The position numbers were made by a program, and so were the translations under genes. Of a stretch of 7,476 bases of DNA, positions 1-5,487 are shown in pieces (positions within the stretch are counted from its first letter, which is position 1; every line of letters starts with the position of its first letter). The notes beneath the pieces are model-generated. The model was not told where the DNA came from. It ran no database searches and saw only the letters and a program-made list of their open reading frames with translations. Origin of the DNA: an uncultured Eubacteriales bacterium (GTDB taxonomy: Bacteria; Bacillota; Clostridia; Oscillospirales; Oscillospiraceae); NCBI GenBank assembly GCA_949744025.1, contig CATJWA010000147.1:1-7476 (forward strand), in the 5' to 3' direction.

Positions 1-2637
1 AGCGCGCACGCGGCGGACTTTGGTCCGGCCACGACGCTGAGTATTGACCCCTGGCTGGCGGTGTGGCTGCTGGGCGCCTTGTGCTGCGCGGTGTTCTTCG
101 CCATGGCCTACCTGCGCTGCCGGAGGCACTTCGCCCAGTCCCTGCCTCTGGAGAGCGAATGTGCCCGCCGCTGGCTAAAGGCCCATCCGCTCCGCCGCCG
201 CCTGACCCTGCGGCAGTCCGACCGCGTGGGTGCGCCGCTGACCTACGGCGTGCTGCGCCCCGTGATTCTCCTGCCCCGTGACTTTGACTGGGACGAGACG
301 GAGAGCGCGAAGTACGTGCTCGAGCACGAGTACGTCCACGTGCGGCACTTCGACGCACTGGCAAAGCTCCTGCTCACCGCGGCGGTGTGCGTCCATTGGT
401 TCAATCCGTTGACCTGGTGCATGTACGTGCTGGTGAACAGGGACATTGAGCTTGCCTGTGACGAGGCAGTGCTGCGCCGCTTCGGGCACGAGGCAAAATC
501 AGCCTACGCCATGGCTTTAATCCGCATGGCCGGCTCCGGAGACGGTCCGGCCCCGCTCTACAGCGGCTTTGGGAAAAGCGCTGTGGAAGAAAGGATTACT
601 GCGATTATGAAAATTAAAAAGACATCGGCCGCGGCGCTGCTTGTCGCCGCGGGACTGTTAGCGGGTGTGACGACGGTGTTCGCGACCTCGGCCGCGCCCG
701 GCAGCGGGGCGCGCCCGCTGACGGAAAAGGAGATAGCGCGGGTCAACGAGGCGTTCGCGCCCATAGTGACGGAGCCGGCGGAGGGCGGAGGCACTGTCGG
801 CCACGCCAACGAGGTCAGCTGCTTTTTCACCAGCCTCTACGACGACCCGCGTCAGCTGGATTTTCAGGAGTTTCTGCGCTACTTCCCCTCGGATGAGTGC
901 CTGACGGACGCCGACACGGAGGAGTTCGCGGCGCTGTCCGCGCTGCCGGACTTTATCTTTAAGGACTCCGCGCAGACCCTCACGCCGGAAACCATGCTGG
1001 TGCCGGTGCACCGGATACGGGAAGAAAATATCAACGCCGCGCTGGAAAAATGGGCGGGCATAACTCTTGACGACATCGCCGACAAAAGCGGGGTCTGCTA
1101 TCTGCCGGAGTACGGCTCCTACTACACCTTCACCAGTGACTTCGGCCCCGGCGTGTTCAACTGCTCCGGAGGCGAGGTGAACGGCGACACCGCGCGGCTG
1201 TGGAGCGAGCCCGGCGCGTTGAGAGAGGGCTGCGTGCTGACTCTTGAGCGCCGCGGCGGCCGGTGGCTCATACGCTCCCACCAGGACGCCGGCGTGCTCG
1301 CCGGAACCTACCTGTCCTCGGGCGCCGCGGACACGGTGCTGTCCTACACGGACGCGGATGGCCAGACCTGGTACAGCGAGGACAACGGCAAAACCTTCCT
1401 CAGCGAGGCGGATTTCCGCGCCGCGTATCCGGAGACGGACGTGGAGTGGTGGACCTACGACGAGTACGCTGCCTGGCTGGAAAACGAGAAGGTCGAGCTT
1501 CAGTCCATGCTGGGCGAAAAGGGCTGGACCGGAGGCAGGGGCGAGTTTGTCTGGACCCAGTATGAGATTGACAAGGCCATCGCCTGGTACGAGGAGATTT
1601 TGGCGGAGATAGGCCGCGGCGTAAAGGTGAGCAAAACCGTGGACGGCTCCGAGGACACCATGCTCATGGAGAACCCCTACGACCGGCTGCTGGGCACGAA
1701 TGAGAGCGAGCCCTGCGCGGCGGACTTTGCCGAGTACGAGAGCTTCGGCCTTGCCTGGGACGAGGCGCAGAAGGCGCTGCTGTATAACGGCGAGCGCGTG
1801 CGCTACTTCCTTGACGGCGCGGAGCTTGAGGACGGGGCGTGGGCAACGCGCCTTGAGTACGCCGACCGCGAGCTGACGGGAGAGCTTGACCTCTACGCCG
1901 TGCGGCAGCGCGCGGACAACGGCAACGGCAGCTACGACCCGTTCGGGCCGCTGCTGCGGCTGAAAAAGCGCAGCCAGTCCCTGTTTGACGCGCGCATTTC
2001 CGCCAGTCCCGAGCTGGCCGCGACGGCGGCGGACACATTTTTCCGGCAGCTCACAGCCGAGTCGGCGGAGGAGACCGGAAAGCTGCTGGAAAGGTACGCG
2101 CCCTTCGGTCTGAGCTGGAGGACGCACCCCACCACGGGCGAGCTGAGCATGAGCTATGACGGCAGGGCGGTGCACAGCCTGTTCGACAGCGTGGAGCAGG
2201 TGTGGATTGCCAACAACATCAACGGCACGGACCTCGAAGCTGGGGCGCTGGACCTTGAGGCTGTGTACGAAAACGGCAGGCTGACGGGGCTGCGGGAGGT
2301 TGAGCCCGCGACTGTGGAGCAGGGCGCGGGCACGGAGGGCACGGGCGAGCCGGGCACGGAGATCAGCGCCGCAGCCGAGGGCAGCGGAGGGCCGGGCGGC
2401 ATGACCTTTGCGGAGCTTTTTGAGAAGTACGCGGCGTTTGGAATCAGCTACGCCGAGGCCGAGGGGGCCAGCGGCGCGGGGAATGTGTACCTGAACGGAC
2501 ATTTGGTCAGCCGCTTTGCCGACGAGAGGCCCGACGGCGGCGTGTTTACGTTTGAGTCGGCGGACGAGGGCGGCATGGCGGTGCGGGCCGTGTACGACGA
2601 AGCGGGAAAGCTGACGGGGGTGACGGAGCTCGGGTGA
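1..2637 (+). CDS. M56 (BlaR1/MecR1-like) membrane metallopeptidase with long repeat-bearing extracytoplasmic tail, 5'-partial
   Basis: The frame is open from base 1, giving 878 codons before the TGA at 2635. The GTG at 61 lies inside a membrane segment, so the true start is probably upstream. Numbering from base 1, I see a hydrophobic segment at about residues 21-38, the zinc motif HEYVH at 109-113, a second hydrophobic stretch at about 119-146, the third-ligand motif ELACDE at 150-155 (Glu150) and a membrane segment at about 209-228. These mark the M56 family, whose members (BlaR1, MecR1) are membrane zinc proteases that usually cleave a BlaI-type repressor when an external sensor is engaged. 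The remaining roughly 650 residues should face outside. They contain an unrecognised region (about 230-440), a Trp-rich module (about 449-560) and three diverged repeats (576-635, 696-768, 802-878). I see no penicillin-binding sensor domain, so the ligand is unknown. BlaR1 is about 600 residues; this protein is much longer. The family call is firm, the signal sensed is not. Confidence 0.9.
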   Translation, partial: SAHAADFGPATTLSIDPWLAVWLLGALCCAVFFAMAYLRCRRHFAQSLPLESECARRWLKAHPLRRRLTLRQSDRVGAPLTYGVLRPVILLPRDFDWDETESAKYVLEHEYVHVRHFDALAKLLLTAAVCVHWFNPLTWCMYVLVNRDIELACDEAVLRRFGHEAKSAYAMALIRMAGSGDGPAPLYSGFGKSAVEERITAIMKIKKTSAAALLVAAGLLAGVTTVFATSAAPGSGARPLTEKEIARVNEAFAPIVTEPAEGGGTVGHANEVSCFFTSLYDDPRQLDFQEFLRYFPSDECLTDADTEEFAALSALPDFIFKDSAQTLTPETMLVPVHRIREENINAALEKWAGITLDDIADKSGVCYLPEYGSYYTFTSDFGPGVFNCSGGEVNGDTARLWSEPGALREGCVLTLERRGGRWLIRSHQDAGVLAGTYLSSGAADTVLSYTDADGQTWYSEDNGKTFLSEADFRAAYPETDVEWWTYDEYAAWLENEKVELQSMLGEKGWTGGRGEFVWTQYEIDKAIAWYEEILAEIGRGVKVSKTVDGSEDTMLMENPYDRLLGTNESEPCAADFAEYESFGLAWDEAQKALLYNGERVRYFLDGAELEDGAWATRLEYADRELTGELDLYAVRQRADNGNGSYDPFGPLLRLKKRSQSLFDARISASPELAATAADTFFRQLTAESAEETGKLLERYAPFGLSWRTHPTTGELSMSYDGRAVHSLFDSVEQVWIANNINGTDLEAGALDLEAVYENGRLTGLREVEPATVEQGAGTEGTGEPGTEISAAAEGSGGPGGMTFAELFEKYAAFGISYAEAEGASGAGNVYLNGHLVSRFADERPDGGVFTFESADEGGMAVRAVYDEAGKLTGVTELG
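1345..1680 (+). other. Trp-rich module in the extracytoplasmic tail of the M56 protein
   Basis: This coding segment (residues 449-560, counted from base 1) begins with a DADGQTWYSEDNGKTF stretch, continues with a WWTYDEYAAWLENEK stretch and a charged, probably helical part, and ends at VSKTVDGSEDTM. From memory, similar modules occur in the C-terminal tails of other M56 proteins of gut Clostridia. Its function is unknown to me. The high content of Trp, Tyr and acidic residues would suit an external ligand- or wall-binding surface, but that is inference. Confidence 0.5.
1726..1905 (+). repeat. Protein repeat copy 1 in the M56 tail
   Basis: Residues 576-635 start with FAEYESFGLAW, pass through LLYNGERVRYFLDG and end in a LTGELDLYAVR strand. 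The shared pattern with the other two copies is Y-x-x-F-G-[LI]-x-[WY], then a short polar turn, then [YL]-[ND]-G-x-x-V, then an aspartate-containing segment and a final beta-like strand. The DNA of the copies has diverged, so this is an old protein-level repeat and not a recent duplication. Confidence 0.6.
2086..2304 (+). repeat. Protein repeat copy 2 in the M56 tail
   Basis: Residues 696-768 start with LERYAPFGLSW, pass through MSYDGRAVHSLFDS and end in LEAVYENGRLTGLREV. They match copies 1 and 3 at the FG[LI]x[WY] and [YL][ND]Gxx[VA] positions and share the closing AVY...G+LTG strand with copy 3. The copy is separated from copy 1 by about 60 residues that include a helical TAADTFFRQLTAE stretch. 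Confidence 0.65.
2404..2634 (+). repeat. Protein repeat copy 3 at the C terminus of the M56 protein
   Basis: Residues 802-878 begin TFAELFEKYAAFGISY, pass through VYLNGHLVSRFADE and end AVYDEAGKLTGVTELG at the stop codon. This is the closest counterpart of copy 2. It follows a Gly/Glu/Thr/Pro-rich linker (about residues 769-800) with no hydrophobic residues to form a core, which suggests it is an independently folding C-terminal unit. Confidence 0.65.
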
Positions 2638-3039
2638 AGCCGCCGGCCGCGGCGGAGCACCGGAAAATTCTGCTTTGCCGAGCTGAAGCGCCCGCGGGCT
2701 TGCCGGGAGCCGCCGCTTTCACGGTGGTAAGCGGGCGTTCACCGGCCGCCGCAGGCGCGTTGGATTTTGCATGAGGCGGCATGACGCGCCAAGCGCGGCG
2801 TGCGCAGCACGCGGAATTTTCAATTATTGCCGAGCGCTTGAGAATCGGAAAAAGGAGGCACGGCAAGGCGGAGGACACAGGCGGGCTGCCGCGCGCTTTT
2901 GTATAAGAAGCTTTTTTGACAGGCTGAGGGGCCGTCCGGAATGGACGGCCCCTGTTTTTTGGGGGTTTTTAATTTTTTGTTGCATATGTTGCTGCTGTTT
3001 TTGGGGGGCGGTGGGGGTATGGACAGAAAGGGCTTTTTA
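2638..3039. other. Convergent intergenic region without a supported gene
   Basis: This 402-base stretch lies between the stop of the M56 gene (+) and the stop of ppaC (-). A hairpin with a 6-bp stem and GCCG loop (2640-2655) starts just after the M56 stop, and a second 6-bp stem with a 3-nt loop lies at 2798-2812; neither has a strong T-tract. A clear terminator follows at 2927-2960. After it, 2961-3020 is unusual for the window: T-runs and A/T-rich sequence alternate with G-runs. An open + frame of 123 codons from 2771 crosses the terminator and runs into ppaC antisense; it has no ribosome binding site and I do not call it a gene. A GGAGG near 2854 has no start codon at usable distance. Confidence 0.7.
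2927..2960 (+). terminator. Rho-independent terminator for the M56 transcript
   Basis: An 11-bp perfect stem (2927-2937 with 2943-2953, outermost pair A-T, the rest mostly G-C) has a 5-nt loop, GGAAT, and is followed by TGTTTTTT (2953-2960). The T-tract is on the + strand, so it serves the M56 gene that ends 290 bases upstream. On the - strand the base following the stem is not T-rich, so it is a poor terminator for ppaC. The bases just outside (ACAGG at 2919-2923 and CCTGT at 2951-2955) could pair as an alternative longer stem. Confidence 0.88.
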
Positions 3040-4674
3040 TCAGCCCCAGATGGCGGAGAGCATGGGGATTACCTGCTTCTTTCTTGAGATGACGCCCGGA
3101 AGGAAAAAGGCGTTGTCCCCGCCGGGGACGTTGAACGCCTGATGAATGGCCTCGCTGCTGCCCGCGCACAGCAGGAGCGAGCCCTCGCGCAGTATATCCG
3201 TGACCATGAGGACGGCAAACTCGTAGCTGTTTTTTACACGCAGCTCCTCCAGATACTCCATGAACTCGTCCTGACGGTCGAGCATGGCGTCTGAGTCAAC
3301 GCAGGTTATCTGGCTGACCGCCAGAGTATGGCCGGCTATATGGAACTGCTTGAGGTCGGACCCGACAAGCTCGGCAACCGGCTTGCTGTCTCCATAGGAC
3401 GCGGAGAAAATCTCCCTGCCAAGCTCCTCGAGCGAGACGTTGGCTATCCGGGCCAGGCGCGCGGCTATCTCGCGGTCAAGCTGAGTGCAGGTGGGCGACT
3501 TGAAGATGACAGTGTCGGAGAGTATCGCCGCGGCCATGAGTCCCGCCATGCGCTCGGACGGCATCACCCCGCGGGCCTGATACATCGCCGCGATTATCGT
3601 CGTCGTGCTGCCCACGGGCTCATTGCGCACAAAGACCGGATTGGCGGTCTGTATGTCGGCAAGGCGGTGGTGGTCGATTATCCCGATTATCTCCGCCTGG
3701 TCAAGCCCGTTTACCGACTGGGAGAGCTCGTTGTGGTCCACGAGCACGACCTGCTTTTTGCGGTGATGGAGAATGTGATAGCGGGAGAGAGTGCCTGCAA
3801 CCCGCTCGTTTTCGTCAAGTATTGGATAGCTGCGGTAGCGGCTTTTGAGCATGGCGGCGCGCACGTCGTCAACATAGTCGTCAAGGTGAAACTTTACGGG
3901 GTCCTGCCCGGCGCACAGCTTGGACATCTGCGTGGCCTGATAGAGCATCCGCGCCGTGCGCACGGGGCCCATGGGCGTGGAGATGATGCACGTCTCGGTC
4001 GGTATCTCATATATCGACTGGTCCAGCTCGGCCTGGCAGACTATGACGCAGTTGACCCCGATATCCAGCGCGCGGCGCACCATCTCCGGCTGCTCGCCGC
4101 AGATGACAATGCTGTCGCGGTTGGAAAACAGGAGATTTTCGCGGCTCTGGGGCAGGGCGATGAGCACCTCGCCCTTGATGCTGTCCACCTCCGCGCCGCG
4201 GCCGGCCTTGTTCCGGACCTTGCCCTCGATGGCCCCCAGCAGGTTGAACAGCGGCACCTCGTGCAGATACGGGTCCTCGCACGACTCCATGTTATAGGTC
4301 GCCACGTCGCCTATCGAGGCCATGCCGTAGAGCGTGCCGTCGTCATTTATCACGGGCAGCACGCCGATGCTCTCGTCCGAGTGCAGCAGGGTCCACGCGC
4401 GGGAGACGGTGGCTCCCTTGTTCAGGCACGGCGGCGTGTCGTAGTCCAAATCGCGAAGCTGCGCGCGCAGGTCCTGAACAAACTCCGGCGGCTCAAAGCC
4501 GAAGCGCTCGAGCACAAGCTTGGTCTCGTCGCTGACAAGGCCCAGGCGGCCGGCTTTGTACTCGCTGTCGCCAAGAGCGTTTCTCAGCGCGGCATAGGCC
4601 ATGGCCGAGACTATCGAGTCGGTGTCCGGGTTCTTGTGGCCCAGGACGTAAATGATTCCTTTATTCTTCTTCAT
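3040..4674 (-). CDS. ppaC: Manganese-dependent inorganic pyrophosphatase, family II, with CBS and DRTGG regulatory domains
   Basis: Hydrolyses pyrophosphate to two phosphates in the cytoplasm, pulling forward nucleic acid and other biosynthetic reactions. Taking the ATG at 4674, the protein has 544 residues. The DHH-type catalytic core shows GHKNPDTDS (12-20), VDHNE (312-316), the DHH motif in GIIDHHR (331-337), GSTTT (355-359) and SDT (386-388). The C-terminal DHHA2 domain carries the substrate-binding SRKK (530-533). Between the first two core motifs sits an insert of about 230 residues matching CBS (about 75-128), DRTGG (about 135-245) and CBS (about 250-306) domains. In this family AMP and ADP inhibit and diadenosine polyphosphates can activate. 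Simple family II enzymes have about 310 residues, so the length fits the CBS type. The ATG overlaps the end of the DUF896 gene by 14 nt. A TTG at 4698 would add 8 residues but lacks a site. The C terminus is complete. Confidence 0.96.
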   Translation of the reverse strand: MKKNKGIIYVLGHKNPDTDSIVSAMAYAALRNALGDSEYKAGRLGLVSDETKLVLERFGFEPPEFVQDLRAQLRDLDYDTPPCLNKGATVSRAWTLLHSDESIGVLPVINDDGTLYGMASIGDVATYNMESCEDPYLHEVPLFNLLGAIEGKVRNKAGRGAEVDSIKGEVLIALPQSRENLLFSNRDSIVICGEQPEMVRRALDIGVNCVIVCQAELDQSIYEIPTETCIISTPMGPVRTARMLYQATQMSKLCAGQDPVKFHLDDYVDDVRAAMLKSRYRSYPILDENERVAGTLSRYHILHHRKKQVVLVDHNELSQSVNGLDQAEIIGIIDHHRLADIQTANPVFVRNEPVGSTTTIIAAMYQARGVMPSERMAGLMAAAILSDTVIFKSPTCTQLDREIAARLARIANVSLEELGREIFSASYGDSKPVAELVGSDLKQFHIAGHTLAVSQITCVDSDAMLDRQDEFMEYLEELRVKNSYEFAVLMVTDILREGSLLLCAGSSEAIHQAFNVPGGDNAFFLPGVISRKKQVIPMLSAIWG

Positions 4675-4885
4675 TTTTCCCTCCGTACTTTTTCTCAAGC
4701 GGATGTACGCTGCCGTCGGGCTCGACTATGCGCACGCTCTCAAGCGCCGCTATGGCTCCGGCGCGCCAGTCGTCAATATACTCGCGGCGGAGCTCGGCGC
4801 GCTCGGCCAGCTCCATGGGCGTGAGCTCCCGCTCCTTCGCCAGACGGGCAAGCTGGTTTATGCGCGCTATTTTTGCTTTTTCCAT
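4661..4885 (-). CDS. DUF896 / YnzC-family small protein
   Basis: A 74-residue, highly charged protein predicted to be mostly helical. It matches the DUF896 (UPF0291, YnzC-like) pattern: KIARINQLARLAKE near the N terminus (residues 4-17), a turn at ELTPMELAE (20-28), LRREYIDDWR (32-41) and the closing VRIVEPDG element (about 51-58). The usual family length is about 65-80 residues, so it looks complete. No enzymatic motif, signal peptide or membrane segment is present, so it should be cytoplasmic. The biochemical function is not established; in Bacillus subtilis ynzC lies with yneA and yneB in an SOS-controlled region. Here it starts 2 nt after the stop of the YfbR gene, with GGAGGAGG at 4896-4903 inside that gene about 10 nt from its ATG, and overlaps ppaC by 14 nt. 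I see no LexA-like box nearby. Confidence 0.88.
   Translation of the reverse strand: MEKAKIARINQLARLAKERELTPMELAERAELRREYIDDWRAGAIAALESVRIVEPDGSVHPLEKKYGGKNEEE
4679..4684 (-). promoter_or_regulatory. Ribosome binding site of ppaC that fixes its start
   Basis: GGAGGG followed by AAAA lies directly before the ATG at 4674 on the - strand. The site sits inside the last codons of the upstream DUF896 gene, so ribosomes finishing that gene end on top of the ppaC start, which suggests translational coupling. Confidence 0.8.
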
Positions 4886-4887
4886 GC

Positions 4888-5484
4888 TCAGCGTTCCTCC
4901 TCCATCATACCCAGCTCGTCAAGATTGCTCTCGAACGCGGGGATGAAATGCTCCATAAAATACCGCACCTCCGGCAGCGGGCTTTTCAAGAGTTTCTCGC
5001 GGGTCGAGGTCTCGGCGGACAGGAACTCGAGATTTCCCGCCTTCCGCTCCTCGACGCACTTGATATAGGCCGAGAGCTTGTCCGCGGCCTTGACAAGCTC
5101 GTAGCGCTCAGGATCCCGCTCGGCGGTTAAAAGCCCTGCGTAGGCCGGGCGCAGCGCCTCGGGAAGCGTGGCCAGCAGCTTTTCGACCGCTATGCGCTCG
5201 ACCTCGCCGTAGGCCGCGCGCAGGCCGCGGCTGTGGTACTTTACCGGCGTGGGCAGGTCCCCCGTGAAAATCTCCGACGCGTCGTGGTACAGCGCAATCG
5301 CGGCCAGAGCGTTCGCGTCGCAGTCACGGCCGAAAACGTCCCGCCGGATAAGGCCGAGGGCGTGGGCGATGACCGCGGTCATGTGGCTGTGCTCCTGGAC
5401 GTTCTCGGGCACGCTGTTTCGCATCAGGCTCCAGCGCGTGATACAGCGCATGCGGCTTATGAGGGCGAAAAAGTTATGGCGCAT
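4888..5484 (-). CDS. yfbR: HD-domain 5'-deoxynucleotidase, YfbR family
   Basis: Predicted metal-dependent hydrolase that removes phosphate from deoxyribonucleoside 5'-monophosphates in the cytoplasm, trimming dNMP pools. The 198-residue length matches E. coli YfbR (199). The signature residues are in place: Arg17-Trp18 (equivalent to Arg18-Trp19, which select for the deoxyribose), MRN (21-23), ENVQEHS with His32, YHD with His67-Asp68, Glu71, the DLPTPVK loop (76-82) and the final ligand in VKAAD (Asp135). The C-terminal half keeps the AYIKC..E..AGN.EF pattern. The ATG at 5484 lies 3 nt after the MATE stop; GGAGG at 5493-5497 sits inside the end of the MATE gene. No truncation is seen. An alternative role on other nucleotide monophosphates cannot be excluded from sequence, but the family assignment is firm. 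Confidence 0.93.
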   Translation of the reverse strand: MRHNFFALISRMRCITRWSLMRNSVPENVQEHSHMTAVIAHALGLIRRDVFGRDCDANALAAIALYHDASEIFTGDLPTPVKYHSRGLRAAYGEVERIAVEKLLATLPEALRPAYAGLLTAERDPERYELVKAADKLSAYIKCVEERKAGNLEFLSAETSTREKLLKSPLPEVRYFMEHFIPAFESNLDELGMMEEER

Positions 5485-5487
5485 TGC

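Noticed and set aside
61..63. GTG as the start of the M56 gene
   Set aside because: The frame continues upstream to base 1, no Shine-Dalgarno precedes it, and it falls at the edge of a membrane helix that needs the preceding part of the M56 fold.
658..2502. 614-codon open frame on the - strand, antisense to the M56 gene
   Set aside because: Its translation is low-complexity, rich in Arg/Ala/Leu/Val with no recognisable domain, as expected for a shadow frame of a GC-rich gene. The + strand gene has clear family motifs.
2645..2658. 14-nt sequence shared between the intergenic hairpin and mutL (7088-7101)
   Set aside because: It is a GC-only style CCGCGGCGG string likely to recur by chance in DNA of this composition; the flanks do not match.
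2713..2734. 6-bp inverted repeat CCGCTT/AAGCGG in the intergenic region as a terminator
   Set aside because: The loop is 10 nt and no T-run follows, so it is more likely chance pairing.
2771..3142. 123-codon + frame in the intergenic region with a Cys-rich hydrophobic middle
   Set aside because: It has no ribosome binding site, runs straight through the terminator hairpin, encodes its T/G tract as the Cys/Phe stretch and ends inside ppaC.
4696..4698. TTG as the start of ppaC
   Set aside because: The ATG at 4674 has GGAGGG four bases before it and gives the usual short N terminus before GHKNPDTDS.
3328..4824. 498-codon open + frame antisense to ppaC
   Set aside because: The - strand frame carries every family II pyrophosphatase motif; the antisense product is His/Arg/Ala/Val-rich without a domain.
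4886..4960. Search for a LexA box near the DUF896 gene because of the SOS link in Bacillus
   Set aside because: No GAAC-N4-GTTC-like palindrome was seen; the gene also has no room for its own promoter.
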